Origin: Halopseudomonas yangmingensis
Lineage (GTDB): Bacteria > Pseudomonadota > Gammaproteobacteria > Pseudomonadales > Pseudomonadaceae
Assembly (NCBI RefSeq): GCF_900114825.1
Contig: NZ_FOUI01000008.1
Location: 62,001-126,000, forward strand
Reading direction: 5' to 3'
DNA length: 64,000 nt
Made by a program: the position numbers and the translations under genes. Positions 1 through 11,600 of the stretch are shown piece after piece. The number at the start of each line of letters is the position of its first letter. The first letter of the stretch is position 1. The notes under the pieces were generated by a model. The model ran no database searches. It saw nothing but the letters and a program-made list of their open reading frames with translations, and was not told where the DNA came from.

Positions 1-1975
1 TCACCACCCCTTCCAGGGTCATGCCGGGCTTCAGATCCGCCAGGGTCTCGACGCCGTCCTGGAAGGTCGCGGCCTTGAACTCCGGACGCGGATCACGACC
101 GGGCTTGTCCAGCTCGCGCAGGATATCGCTGATGGTCGGCACACCAAAGCGCTCATCGGTGAAGCGCGCCGGCTCCAGCTTGCGCAGGAAGCCCGAATCG
201 CCAATCAGGCTGCGGATGTCGCGCCCGGTGTCGACGGCGATGCGCTCGACCAGCGGATAAGCCTCGGGGTGCACCGCCGAAGCATCCAGCGGGTTGTCAC
301 CATTCATCACGCGCAGGAAGCCGGCAGCCTGCTCAAAGGTCTTCTCGCCCAGCCGGCTGACCTTAAGCAGGTCGCGGCGGCTGCGGAAGGCGCCATGCTG
401 GTTGCGGTAATCGACGATGTTCTGGGCGATGCCCGGATTCAGGCCGGAGACCCGGGTCAGCAGCGGCACCGAGGCGGTGTTCAGGTCAACGCCGACGGCG
501 TTCACACAGTCCTCGACCACCGCATCCAGACTGCGCGCCAGCTTCAGCTGCGACACATCGTGCTGGTACTGGCCGACGCCGATGGATTTCGGCTCAATCT
601 TCACCAGTTCCGCCAGCGGATCCTGCAGGCGCCGGGCAATCGACACCGCACCGCGGTAGGTCACATCCAGATCGGGAAACTCGCGGGCTGCCAGCTCGGA
701 GGCGGAATACACCGAAGCACCGGCTTCGGAAACCACCACCTTGGTCAGCTGCAGGTCCGGGCATTGGCGCAGCAGGTCGGCGGCCAGTTTGTCGGTCTCA
801 CGCGAGGCGGTTCCGTTACCGATAGCGATCAAGCCGACCCGGTGCTTGCGGCACAGGCTGGCCAGCTGTGCCAGCGACTGGTCCCACTGGTTGCGCGGGG
901 CATGCGGGAACAGCGTGGCGCTGTCGAGCAGCTTGCCGGTGGCATCCACCACCACCAGCTTGACCCCGGTGCGCAACCCCGGATCCAGCCCCAGGGTAAT
1001 CCGCGGGCCGGCCGGGGCGGCCAGCAGCAGGTCCTTGAGATTGCTGGCAAACACCCGGATTGCCTCATCCTCGGCGGCTTCGCGCAAGTCGCCAAGCAGC
1101 TCGGTTTCCAGCTGGCCAAGCAGCTTGACCCGCCAGGTCCAGCGCACCACCTCGCCCAGCCAGCGGTCCGCGGCGCGGCCTTGCTGGCTGATGCCGACTG
1201 CCTCGGCAATCAGGCCTTCGCAGGGGTGACTGGTGCCGGCCGCCTGCTCACCCTCGCCCAACGCCAGACTGATGCTCAGCACCCCTTCGTTGCGCCCGCG
1301 CAGAATGGCCAGGGCGCGGTGCGAGGGCACCTTCGACAGGGGTTCATCGTATTCGAAATAGTCACGGAACTTGGCGCCCTCGGTCTCCTTGCCGGGCACC
1401 AGCCGCGATACCACCCGACCATCCTGTTTCAGGGTCTGGCGCAGCCGCTCCAGCAGGTTGGCATCCTCACTAAAGCGCTCCATCAGGATGTACTTGGCGC
1501 CGTCAAGTGCGGCCTTGATATCGGCCACGCCCTTGTCGGCATCAACAAAGCCGGCGGCCAGTTGCTCAGGGTCGAGGGTCGGATCGCCATACAGCTGATC
1601 GGCCAATGGGCCAAGACCGGCCTCCAGGGCAATCTGCCCCTTGGTGCGGCGCTTCGGCTTGTACGGCAGGTAGAGGTCTTCCAGGCGGGTCTTGGTCTCG
1701 GCGGCGCGGATGTCGCGCTCCAGATCCGGGCTCAGCTTGCCCTGTTCGGCAATACTGTTGAGGATGCTGCCTCGCCGGTCTTCCAGTTCGCGCAGGTAGC
1801 GCAGCCGCTCTTCCAGGTAGCGCAGCTGAGTATCATCCAGACTGCCGGTGACTTCCTTGCGGTAGCGGGCGATGAAGGGCACGCTGGCACCTTCGTCCAG
1901 CAGGGCTACGGTGGCATTCACCTGTTCGGGGCGCACCGCCAGTTCACTGGCGATACGTGCGGCTATGCTTTGCAT
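1..1975 (-). CDS. tex: Tex, RNA-binding transcription accessory protein (3' end cut by window edge)
   Basis: This reads from an ATG at 1975 ([19 protein letters not shown]) down through position 1 without a stop, so about 658 residues are visible and the carboxy end, normally carrying the S1 RNA-binding domain, lies outside the window. The order seen is the N-terminal Tex helical domain, a YqgF/RNase H-like domain ([20 protein letters not shown], about residues 325-425) and a helix-hairpin-helix region ([19 protein letters not shown], about 500-560). Tex is a cytoplasmic nucleic-acid-binding factor affecting transcription; its exact biochemical role is poorly defined. It is divergent from ompR across a 167 bp gap, the same neighbourhood as in P. 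aeruginosa. Identity is secure. Confidence 0.95.
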   Translation of the reverse strand, partial: MQSIAARIASELAVRPEQVNATVALLDEGASVPFIARYRKEVTGSLDDTQLRYLEERLRYLRELEDRRGSILNSIAEQGKLSPDLERDIRAAETKTRLEDLYLPYKPKRRTKGQIALEAGLGPLADQLYGDPTLDPEQLAAGFVDADKGVADIKAALDGAKYILMERFSEDANLLERLRQTLKQDGRVVSRLVPGKETEGAKFRDYFEYDEPLSKVPSHRALAILRGRNEGVLSISLALGEGEQAAGTSHPCEGLIAEAVGISQQGRAADRWLGEVVRWTWRVKLLGQLETELLGDLREAAEDEAIRVFASNLKDLLLAAPAGPRITLGLDPGLRTGVKLVVVDATGKLLDSATLFPHAPRNQWDQSLAQLASLCRKHRVGLIAIGNGTASRETDKLAADLLRQCPDLQLTKVVVSEAGASVYSASELAAREFPDLDVTYRGAVSIARRLQDPLAELVKIEPKSIGVGQYQHDVSQLKLARSLDAVVEDCVNAVGVDLNTASVPLLTRVSGLNPGIAQNIVDYRNQHGAFRSRRDLLKVSRLGEKTFEQAAGFLRVMNGDNPLDASAVHPEAYPLVERIAVDTGRDIRSLIGDSGFLRKLEPARFTDERFGVPTISDILRELDKPGRDPRPEFKAATFQDGVETLADLKPGMTLEGVV

Positions 1976-2142
1976 CAGACTCGGCTTCCACGTGACTTGT
2001 TACAGGCGGCGCAGTATAACCGACTCGAACCGCCGGATTGTGCAACCTCGGCAATCACCGGGAAACCTCTTGTAACAGCGCCGGACAGCCCTTCGGACAG
2101 GCTTCGGCGACAATAGCTACATCTCACTGCAGGTAGACAACC

Positions 2143-2865
2143 ATGAGCACTGAAGGCGAAAAAATTCTGATTGTCGATGATGACGCGCGCCTGCGTCGTT
2201 TGCTGGAGCGTTTTCTCAGCGAGCAGGGTTACCGGGTTCGCGCGGTGGAAAACACCGAGCAAATGGATCGTTTACTGTCCCGTGAACTCTACTCACTGAT
2301 AGTGCTGGACCTGATGCTACCGGGCGAAGATGGCCTGAGCGCCTGCAAGCGCCTGCGTGATCAGGGCAACGAAACACCGATCATCATGCTCACCGCCAAG
2401 GGTGACGAAGGCAGCCGCATCCAGGGCCTGGAAATGGGTGCCGATGACTATCTGCCCAAGCCGTTCAATCCGCGTGAGCTGGTAGCCCGTATCAAGGCCG
2501 TGCTGCGCCGACAGGCGCCGCAGGTGCCGGGTGCACCGAGCAGTGATGATGACAGCGTGGCGTTCGGCGAATTCGTGTTGAATCTGGGTACTCGCGAACT
2601 GGTACGCGGCAACGAGGTACACATGCTGACCACCGGGGAGTTTGCCGTGCTCAAGGCACTGGTGCAGCATTCGCGTGAGCCACTGACGCGTGACAAGTTG
2701 ATGCAGCTGGCACGTGGCCGCGAGTGGGATGCTCTGGAGCGCTCGATTGACGTACAGATTTCCCGGCTACGTCGCATGCTCGAACCCGATCCGTCAAAGC
2801 CGCGCTATATCCAGACCGTCTGGGGTGTTGGTTACGTGTTCGTGCCGGACGGCAAGTCGGCGTGA
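2143..2865 (+). CDS. ompR: OmpR-family response regulator (OmpR/AmgR type)
   Basis: A 240-residue response regulator. The receiver domain occupies about residues 6-120, with the acidic pocket at D12-D14, the phosphoacceptor D56 (VLDLMLPGEDG) and the conserved Lys in the LPKPFNPREL loop. The winged-helix DNA-binding domain covers about 140-238 (LTTGEFAVLKAL, RSIDVQISRLRR, WGVGYVFVPD). Its stop overlaps the GTG start of the sensor kinase gene by 4 bp, so the two are translationally coupled. In pseudomonads the equivalent pair is AmgR/AmgS, which responds to envelope stress and aminoglycoside damage; that function is carried over by homology and position next to tex, not shown here. Confidence 0.95.
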   Translation: MSTEGEKILIVDDDARLRRLLERFLSEQGYRVRAVENTEQMDRLLSRELYSLIVLDLMLPGEDGLSACKRLRDQGNETPIIMLTAKGDEGSRIQGLEMGADDYLPKPFNPRELVARIKAVLRRQAPQVPGAPSSDDDSVAFGEFVLNLGTRELVRGNEVHMLTTGEFAVLKALVQHSREPLTRDKLMQLARGREWDALERSIDVQISRLRRMLEPDPSKPRYIQTVWGVGYVFVPDGKSA

Positions 2866-4181
2866 AGGGCGGGCCCGGTTGGCATCCGTTGCTGCCACGC
2901 AGTTTTTTTGCCAGAACCCTGCTGCTGGTATTGCTGGTCACCCTGTTCTCCAAGGTGCTGACCATGCTGTACCTGCTGAGCAACGAGGATCTGCTGGTCG
3001 ACCGGCAGTACAGCCACGGCACCGCCATGCTGGTGCGTGCCTACTGGGCCAGCGATCTGCCGGCGCGTGCCGACATCGAGCAATTGACCGGGCTGCAGCT
3101 GATTCACCAGGACGTTTTGCCACGTGGCGAGGTGCACTGGCCCTACACAGGCATTTTCATCAACCAGTTGCGTGACGAACTGGGTGATCGCACCCGCGTT
3201 CGCGTGCGCATCCAGGACAAGCCGGCACTGTGGATACATCAGCCCGGCTATGGCGAGTATTGGTTAAAGGTCCCCATGTACACCCATCCGCTGCGCGGCC
3301 AGCGGATCTGGATGGTGATTACCTGGTTACTGCTGATCGGCATGCTGTCGACCGCTGCTGCCTGGATCTTCGTACGCCAGCTCAACCATCCGCTGAAAGT
3401 GCTGGAAAGTGCTGCCCGGCGTATCGGCCAGGGGCACAGTGTGCGTCTGCTGGATACCGGTTGCCCGGCCGAGATTGCCGAGGTGTACCGCGCCTTCAAC
3501 CAGATGTCGGCAGATGTAGAGCAGGCCAGCCGCGACCGCTCCCTGCTGCTGGCCGGCGTGTCCCACGACCTGCGGACACCCTTGACACGCATGCGCCTGT
3601 CCACCGAGCTGCTGTCGTCTGCGGAACCCGAACTGACCGAGGGCATGATCCGTGATATCGAGGATATGGACGAGATCCTCGACCAGTTTATGGCCTATAT
3701 CCGCGATGGCAACGACGAGCCCAGCGAACTGGCAGACATCAATGAGGTATTGCGTGAAGTGGCTGCGCCGCACAACGGCACCGGCGAATGCGTGCGTCTG
3801 TGCCTTGAGCCGGTACCGCTATTCAGCTTCCGTCGACTGTCGGTCAAACGGCTGCTGGCCAATCTGGTGGAAAACGCGGTGCGCCACGCCGGCTGCGGCG
3901 TGGAAGTGATCAGCGCGGTGACGCGCAATGCGGCGCAACCCTATCTGGTGATTTCGGTGCTGGATCGCGGGCCGGGTATCGATCCGACCGATGTTGACTC
4001 CTTGTTCGTGCCTTTCATCCGCGGTGACCGGGCGCGCTCGACCAAGGGCACCGGCCTGGGTCTGGCGATCGTCAAGCGCATCGCTGACAGCCACGGCGCC
4101 ACTGTGCAACTACTGAACCGCGAGGGTGGCGGCATGGAAGCACGGGTCAACTTTCCGCTACCCCAGGATAGCTTCTCCTGA
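2862..4181 (+). CDS. envZ: Sensor histidine kinase EnvZ/AmgS
   Basis: A 439-residue inner-membrane sensor kinase. It starts with GTG at 2862 inside the ompR stop (GTGA overlap). Transmembrane segments are seen at about residues 17-39 and 149-171, enclosing a periplasmic domain of about 110 residues. A HAMP linker follows (about 172-224), then the dimerisation/phosphoacceptor helix with H235 in GVSHDLRTPLTRMRLS, and a HATPase domain with N box (LLANLVENAVRHA), G1 box (VLDRGPGI) and G2 box (GTGLGLAIVKRI). All catalytic motifs are intact. It would phosphorylate the OmpR-type regulator encoded upstream. The gene ends 2 bp from the end of convergent chpC. Confidence 0.95.
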   Translation: MKGGPGWHPLLPRSFFARTLLLVLLVTLFSKVLTMLYLLSNEDLLVDRQYSHGTAMLVRAYWASDLPARADIEQLTGLQLIHQDVLPRGEVHWPYTGIFINQLRDELGDRTRVRVRIQDKPALWIHQPGYGEYWLKVPMYTHPLRGQRIWMVITWLLLIGMLSTAAAWIFVRQLNHPLKVLESAARRIGQGHSVRLLDTGCPAEIAEVYRAFNQMSADVEQASRDRSLLLAGVSHDLRTPLTRMRLSTELLSSAEPELTEGMIRDIEDMDEILDQFMAYIRDGNDEPSELADINEVLREVAAPHNGTGECVRLCLEPVPLFSFRRLSVKRLLANLVENAVRHAGCGVEVISAVTRNAAQPYLVISVLDRGPGIDPTDVDSLFVPFIRGDRARSTKGTGLGLAIVKRIADSHGATVQLLNREGGGMEARVNFPLPQDSFS

Positions 4182-4183
4182 AT

Positions 4184-4666
4184 TCAGGCGGCCGGTGGAC
4201 GCAGCAACTGGTGCTCGTCAAGCAGCTGCTCGATGGCCGGCAGGTCGGGAATCAGCATATCCAGTGCATCATCCGCCAGCCGTACCGACTGCACACTCAG
4301 CACCGACGCCTCGCCATGAGCCGACAGCTCGCCACGTTGCACCCTGCGCGAACGCGGAATACCACCCACGCGCAGACCGATAAAGCTGATACCCGGACGC
4401 CCGCCCAGGGCATTCAACACCAGGCCGCGGGGGATACCCTCAGGGGCCTGTAGCGGCTGCCCCTGCATGGCCTCAAAATCGACCATCGGCACCTGCTGCT
4501 CACGCCACAGGCTCCAGCCGAGAAACCATTGTGGCGCACCTGGCGGTGCCGGCCGGGTGATCCGGTAGCCTACCAGCTCGGCCACAGCCACGTTGGGCAG
4601 CAACAGCGTCTCGTCATTCAGTGGAATGATCAGGCTGTTAAGCGTTTCCTGGGCATCAGATGACAT
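4184..4666 (-). CDS. chpC: ChpC, CheW-like adaptor of the Pil-Chp system
   Basis: A 160-residue protein with a single CheW-like domain (LIIPLNDETLLLPNVAVAEL near the start, then the WFLGWSLWREQQVPMVDFEA strand pair). It is the last gene of the minus-strand pilGHIJK-chpABC operon, 12 bp after chpB. CheW-type adaptors couple chemoreceptors to the histidine kinase; ChpC is the second adaptor of this pathway alongside PilI. In P. aeruginosa the cluster continues with chpD and chpE. Neither is present here, and the operon runs straight up against envZ. Confidence 0.9.
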   Translation of the reverse strand: MSSDAQETLNSLIIPLNDETLLLPNVAVAELVGYRITRPAPPGAPQWFLGWSLWREQQVPMVDFEAMQGQPLQAPEGIPRGLVLNALGGRPGISFIGLRVGGIPRSRRVQRGELSAHGEASVLSVQSVRLADDALDMLIPDLPAIEQLLDEHQLLRPPAA

Positions 4667-4678
4667 TCGACATTTTCC

Positions 4679-5635
4679 TCATTGATAGTCGCGGGCCGGA
4701 CTCTCGTGCTGCAGCCAGTCCTGCAGGGCGTCGGCCAGCTGTTCCGGTGTACCTTGCAAGGTACTGTGCCCGGCCTGATATACCGCATCCGGCATCACGG
4801 TACAGGTGGCGCTGGCATCCTGGGTCCATATCTCGATACCACGCTCGCGCAGACGGGCGCAGGCCTCCACGCCATCCTCACCCATGCCACTGAAAATGAT
4901 TGCGCCACAGGCTGGCTGGAAACTGCGGCCCAGCTCATCAAGCAGAACTTCGATGGATGGCTGGTACGGTCCCGGCCAGGGCTGGGCAAGCAACCGTGCA
5001 CGGCGATCAGCGCTGAAGTGCACGCGCTGGCCGATAGGTGCAATCAGCACCTGTCCGCAGCCAATCGCCTGACCATTATGGCAATTGACAACCTCCCATC
5101 CATTGTCCCTACCGACAATGCGCGGTAATTGCTGTTCGAAGCCGGGGTCTATGTGCTGGGCATAGATAAAGCCTACCGGCAGGTCGGCCGGCAGCCGATC
5201 CAGAAAAGCTTTTACCGCCGCAGGTCCACCCATGGATGCTGCCAGCAACCAGACACTCCAGGCTTGCGTCCCATGCTCGCCGACAACCGGTCGAGCAACG
5301 TTGTGCGGTACACCCAGAACCTCACCCAGCCGCTGCTGCAGGCGGCGACGCCAGCGGGGATAGTCCTCGCTGTCGGTTACCGGCATGTCCCCTGCACCAC
5401 AGAACACCGGTACACCGGCCTGCTCCAGCAGTAAATCGGTCAAGGCCCAGTCGTCACTCATCTCCAGCAGCCATACCCCCGGCCGCAACTGCTCGACAGC
5501 CTCGGCAGTCAGCGTAAAGGGGTCGCCATCAAACGCCAGGACATAGCCCATCTCGAGCAACTCGGCGGCCAAACGGCGACGGCGTTCGGGCTGACAGACC
5601 AGCAATCCGATGCCGGCGCCAGCTGGTTCAGTCAC
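4679..5635 (-). CDS. chpB: ChpB, CheB-type protein-glutamate methylesterase
   Basis: A 318-residue protein. The C-terminal two thirds is a CheB methylesterase domain with the catalytic triad in recognisable motifs: Ser in ASMGGPAAVKAF, His in YAQHIDPGF and Asp in FSGMGEDGVEA. The N-terminal 110 residues resemble a receiver fold in outline (GLLVCQPERRRRLAAELLEM) but lack the usual run of phosphorylation-site acids, as in other ChpB proteins. It should demethylate the receptor PilJ, opposing PilK. The start overlaps the end of chpA by 8 bp. Context inside the Pil-Chp operon makes the name secure. Confidence 0.93.
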   Translation of the reverse strand: MTEPAGAGIGLLVCQPERRRRLAAELLEMGYVLAFDGDPFTLTAEAVEQLRPGVWLLEMSDDWALTDLLLEQAGVPVFCGAGDMPVTDSEDYPRWRRRLQQRLGEVLGVPHNVARPVVGEHGTQAWSVWLLAASMGGPAAVKAFLDRLPADLPVGFIYAQHIDPGFEQQLPRIVGRDNGWEVVNCHNGQAIGCGQVLIAPIGQRVHFSADRRARLLAQPWPGPYQPSIEVLLDELGRSFQPACGAIIFSGMGEDGVEACARLRERGIEIWTQDASATCTVMPDAVYQAGHSTLQGTPEQLADALQDWLQHESPARDYQ

Positions 5636-8600
5636 GCCGTCCTGCCAAACGCTCGATCAGGGCAAGCAACTCGGCTTCGTGGTAGGGCTTGCCGAGATAA
5701 TGGTCAACACCGATCGCCAACGCCCGTTCACGATGCTTCTCGCCGGTACGCGAGGTGATCATGATGATCGGCAGATCCTTCATCTGTTCGTCGTGGCGTA
5801 TCAGCGTGGCCACCTCAAAACCGTCCATGCGTGGCATCTCGATATCCAGCAGCATGATATCCGGCTGCGCCTCCTGCAAATGCGCAATGGCATCCAGCCC
5901 GTCCTTGGCGGTAACAACCTCCATGCCATGGCGTTCCAGCAGGCGGCTGGTGACCTTGCGCACGGTGATCGAGTCATCCACCACCATCACCCGCAGTGCG
6001 CGCTGTTCAACGGCCGGCAACTCGTTGGCCGCCGGTATCTGCTGCAGATGCAGTGCCTGCTGTGCACGGATTACCGCCAGCAGATCAAGAATCACCACTA
6101 CGCGGCCATCACCAAGAATGGTTGCACCGGACAGGCCCGGCACCACGGCAAACTGCCTGCCAAGGGTCTTCACTACAATTTCCCGTGAGCCGGCCAGTGC
6201 ATCGACCTGCACCGCCACACTGTGTTCCGCCGAACGCACCAGAATCACCGGCAACGGCAAGGGCTGACCATGCAAGCGAGGCTGCTGTCCGGTACCCAGC
6301 AGGTGGCCCAGGTAATTCAGTTCGTATTGCTTGCCGGCATATTCGAACGGTGGCGCATCACCGGAGTAATAAGCCTCCAGCTCGTAACCGGATACGCGTA
6401 CGATACCTTCAATACTGTTCAGCGGGATTGCGTAGAGGTCATCACCCGAGTAGACCATCAGCGCACGGTTCACCGACACGGTGAAGGGCAGGCGGATGTT
6501 GAACTGCGAGCCCTGTCCCGGATGGCTGTCCAGGCTCATGCTGCCACCGAGCTGACGCACTTCGGCGTTCACCACGTCCATGCCCACGCCGCGTCCGGAA
6601 ATCTGCGTGACCTGTGCGGCCGTGGAAAAACCCGCCTCCAGAATGAACTGACTGACTTCCTGATCACTCAGCTGTGCATCAACGGCCATAAGGCCGCGCT
6701 CGATCGCCTTGCGCCGCACCGCCTCCAGCTGGATTCCCGCACCATCATCCGTCAGCGTCAGCAGTATCTCTCCGCCCTGACGCTGCAGATCCAGGCGAAT
6801 CCGGCCCTGTTCTGGCTTGCCGGCGGCGCGCCGTTGTTCGGGTTTTTCGATCCCGTGATCCACCGCATTGCGCAGCATGTGCTCCAGCGGACCTATCATC
6901 CGCTCCAGTACGCTGCGATCCATTTCACCCTCGGCGTTCAGTACTTCCAGCTCGACCTGTTTGCCAAGCTCTGCCGCCACCTGCCGGACTACCCGGCGCA
7001 AGCGCGGCATAAGTCGCTCGAAGGGCACCATGCGTGTACGCATCAGGCCTTCCTGCAGCTCGGTATTCACCCGCGCCTGCTGCAACAGCAAGGTTTCGGC
7101 GTCACGGCTGCGCGAGGCGAGGGTTTCCTTCAGATCCATAAGGTCGGATGCGGACTCGAACAGCGAGCGCGAGAGCTGCTGCAGTTGTGAGTACTGGTCC
7201 ATTTCCAGCGGATCGAAATCCTCATAACCGGTCGCCAGTTCGTCCTGATGGCGCGAGATGATCTGTGCCTGGGTTTCCATGTCCAGCCGGCGAAGCTGGT
7301 CTCGTACCCGCTCGATGGTCGCCTCCATATCACCCAGCAACTGGCCGAAATCGCTGACCTGCTGTTCGACGCGACCGCGGAAAATCGAGGTTTCACCCGC
7401 CAGATTGACCAGTTCCTCAAGCAGCGGTGCGGCTACCTTGACGCTCTCCTGTACCGCTGCCCGGGCTGGTTGTGCATTCTCCTCGCTGCCGGCCTCCATC
7501 GCCTTGCGCAACATGTCGCGTACAGCCTGCAACGAAGGACCCTGAGGCATTTCGCTGGTGCTGGCGGGCGCAGTTAGCGGCTGATCCTGTTGCGGCTGCG
7601 GCTGCGGCTGCGGAACGCTCGGCTCTTCGGCAGCAACCTCCGGCTCGGCGGCCGGCGGCATCTGGCTAAGCGCATCAAGCTCGCCCAGCAGTTGCCGCAG
7701 GACATCGGTGGCATGCGCGTGTTCCTGGCGGTGCAATCGGGTAGCCAGGGTCTCGGCGCCTTCGGCGAGACTGGCCTGACCGGCCAAACGCGCACTACCG
7801 ACAAAGCTCTGCAAGCGGTGCTGAAGGTCTGCGGCGGATGCCGGATCGTCGCTCTCGAGCAAGCCAAGGCAGGGCCGCAGCAACTCGTCGGCCTCTTCGA
7901 GGAACATGGCCAGCATCGCACCGGATACACCGTCCGCGGAAAACTCCATCGGCATTTCCGCCGGCGTCGTTGCGGGAACCTCTTCCTGCGGCGCCACCAC
8001 AGCCGCCGGCTGATTGCCGGGCAGCAGCAGCGGTGCATCAGGATTGCGCCGCCACTGCTCAATGCAGGCAATCAATTGACGGCCGTCGCTGATATGCCTG
8101 CCAGCGGCAACCCCTTCGATCATGTCGGCAAGCTGGTCATGGCAGGCGTGCAGCAGGGCAAACAGGTCTGCGCCGGGCTGATAGCGCTGGTTGCACAACC
8201 CTTCGTAGAGGAACTCAAGCTCGTGACTCAGATCACCAATCGGCCTGATTTCGGCCATCCGTGCGCCGCCCTTGAGCGTGTGCAGGTCACGTTGCAGGGC
8301 TTCCACCGGCTGCAGATTTTGCGGCTCGGCGAGCCACTGCTGCAGGCTGGCAGTGGCGCTATCAATAATTTCGTTGGCTTCTTCAAGGAAGATTTCAACC
8401 AGTTCGGCGTCGGCATCCGCTTCATCCGGACTCCATTGCCCACCCTCGGTCGGCGCTGCAGCCTGCTGCTCAAGGGTAGCCGGCATGAATTCCGGCTGGT
8501 CACTAACCGGGCTATGCGACAACAGGCCCTGCAACACCAGCAACTCGGCATCCGGGCTGCTGACATGCTGATGTGCCGCTACCTGATCCATCATGCTGAT

Positions 8601-11600
8601 CAGCCGCTCATGGGACTGGATCAACGCCTCGACCAGCGCGGATTGCAATGCCAGGCTGCCATCGGCAAGGGCCCGGTATACCTGCTCCATGCCCAGCGCA
8701 AGGCGCTCGATATCCGGCAATTCGACATCTGCTGCGACATCCGCAAGATTGGTAAGGCTCTGACCCAGTGCCTCGCTATCCGGGGCCTGGCCGTTACCTG
8801 CCTGGTGGTCAGCCAGTTGATCGGCGGCATCAAGCAGCAACTCGATACCATCGGTAAGGAAGATGGACAGCAGGTCTGCGCCGCCCTGTCCCTCGGCCAG
8901 ATCACTGCGGCTGCTCTCACGCTCGCTGAGCATTCGCTGGTGACTCTGCTCAAGCCGCTGCAGGAATGCCTGACTGCCGGCAATATCGCGTTGTGGGGCG
9001 CTGGCCAATTGCTGCAGGCCCTCGGCAATCAGTTGCGAGGCTTCCTGCAGTATCGCCAGTTGCTCTTCGCCAGCCGGTACCAGATTGGCCTTGAACTCCT
9101 TGACCATTTTTTCCAGTGGCGTTGCCAGCATGGCAATCGGCAGTATGCCGGCCATATGGGCACTGCCCTTGAGCGTATGCAGGGCACGCTGCAGTGCGTC
9201 GCTGAAGGTGCGGGGCAGGCCCTGTTGGCGGCACTGATCGATAAACAGGTCGATCTGCTCCAGATGCCCCTGGGCTTCGTTGGCAAAGATTTCCAGCAGC
9301 AACGGGTCAATGATCTCCAGTGACTCGTCGGGCGTTTCGGCTGCCTGGATTGCCACTATCGGCGCACTGACTTCGGGTATCTCTTCCAGCGTGTCTGCCG
9401 GCTCTTCCGCGAACGACTCATCCAGCAACAACGGCAACGCGTCGACCGGCTCCGGCGTCTCGGCTTGCTCGATCTGCGTCAGGTCTGCCGGCTCTTCGTC
9501 ATCCACTGCCGACAGAGACACCGCCTCGCCACGTGCCAATTGCGCAGCCCGCTCACTCAACTGCCCAACCTGCGGGTAGGCTTGCTGGCGCGATGCGGCA
9601 AAATCCTCAACCAGTTGCGGCATCAGAGCGCGTACATCATCAATCAGCGCAAAGAGCTCGGGTGACGGCTGTATGCTGTGATCCATCACCCGGTTGAGCA
9701 TGTTTTCTACCGACCAGGCCAGTTCACCGATAACCAGCGCACGCACCATCCGCCCGCTGCCCTTGAGCGTATGAAAGCCACGCCGGACTTCGGTCAGCGA
9801 ACGCTGGTCTTCGTGATCTGCGGCCCACTTCGGCAAATACTGGTCAATGGTTTCGAGAACCTCTCCGGCTTCCTCAACAAAGATTTCCAACAGCTCGGCA
9901 TCCAGCTCGTCCTCTGCTGGTGCTGGTGCTGGTGGCTCTGGCTCTGGCGCTGGCACTTGCAAAAATGGCTGTTCAACAGCTTCTTCGGCGGGCTCTTGCA
10001 AAGCGTCGTCGATATCAGCCGGCAATTCGAAAATGAAATCGTCAGCAGCCGTGTCGACCGGTTGTTCCTGTACCGCCTCGCCGTCGGGCTGGGCTGGCGG
10101 CTCGACAGCGGTCTGCCGGTCGCTATCGGGAACCCCTGCAGTGACCCCCGCCGCCTCGGACATGCTGCCGCGCAAGCCCTGCAGGGCATCCTCTGCCATA
10201 CCCAGGATGCCATCGCTGCGCTCGCTGTCATCATCTGCCAGCCGCTCAAGGTAGTAATCGACACTCGTGACCACATCGGCCAGTGCGTCCAGGGCTACCC
10301 AGTCAGGCACCCTGCCTGCCTCAATGAGTTCGGTTTGCAGATAGTTGCGACAACCCGCAATGAGGTCGGCAGCACGCTCCAATGGCAGCATTTGCAGGCC
10401 GCCCCGCACCGAGTCAAGCCATTCGCAGGCAGGCGTCAGGCACTGTTTGTCCCACTGGTTGATGACATAGGCATTGATTGCTTCGCGCGTCTGCTCCAGT
10501 GCGCTGCGTGCCTCGTTGATCACCTGTTGGCGAATTGCCCTCAAGTCTTCTGCCGCCAACATGTGTGCCTTGGGTTCATCCTCCGGCACTGCTGGCGAAG
10601 CGGCCTGGTCTGACGGCTGAGGTTCGATGCCGAGAATGCCTTGCACACTGGCCTCGACAAACAACAGGCCGCCTGCCAGATCCATCAGCGCCGCATCATT
10701 GATGGCAACGTCGCCGGCTATCAAGCGACCCAGCAGTTCTGCCTGCTGCTGCATGACACGTCTTGGCTGACCCAGCGCCAGCATGGCCAGGGTATCGGCG
10801 ATACGCTTGAACTGCGGCATAAGTTCGGCCAGCGGTGCGGCACTGCGGTCATCCTGGCGTACATACAAATCCAGCTGATCCTTGACCAGCACCAGCTCTT
10901 CGGTGAGCGCCTCGGCCACCGAGTCCATCACGTCACGCCCAGGCCCCGAAGCAGCAACCTGCTGCGGATCCTCGCGCCAGAGTGCCTGCAGCTCGTACTC
11001 CTGCTTCAGGGCATCGATACGCGGACTGCCCTCGGGACATTTGGCAATGTAAAACAACAGATTGCGCAACAGTTCGTCAGTCGTACCAGAATCCTGCTGT
11101 GCCTGCCCTTCCAGCAGCCCGCGCAGCTCACGATCGCCCTGACGCAGCAGATGACGGATAGCCGCACCGTTTTCAATCCCGCCATTTTGCAGACCTTCGG
11201 CAAGACCAGCCAGAACCCGCCAAACGGGTGCCTGCCAACAATGGGACAGGAAACCGGCCAACCGGTCGAACACCCTGACCAGTTGTTCGGCATTGCTGGC
11301 AACGTCCTGGTTTCGCACTATGCCGGCCTGAGCCATCTGCATGGCCTGACGCAAGCGACGCAACTGCAGGCTCTGCTGCTGGTCCGGCTGCCAGTCACGG
11401 TTGTCGGCGGGCGAGGCGCTGATCACCTGTTTGCCCGGAGAAAAGAGTGCGCTCTCGGAGAGCATCTTCTCGCCACGCGCCGTGCGTACATCATTGAGGA
11501 TCGGCAGCAACGCCATCGGCAAATCGTGCCTCACCGCCTGGACCCGCTCCAGATAGGCCGGCAACTGCAAAATCGCCTGCATCAGCACTTCCAGTGCCTC

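Noticed and set aside
269-2116. 615-codon open frame on the plus strand
   Set aside because: It is antisense to tex over nearly its whole length; tex has a clean family match and the plus-strand translation has no recognisable domain. Long antisense frames are common in this GC-rich DNA.
7590-9323. 577-codon plus-strand frame, and similar frames at 10641-11897 and 6222-7190
   Set aside because: All are shadows of the chpA coding sequence on the other strand.
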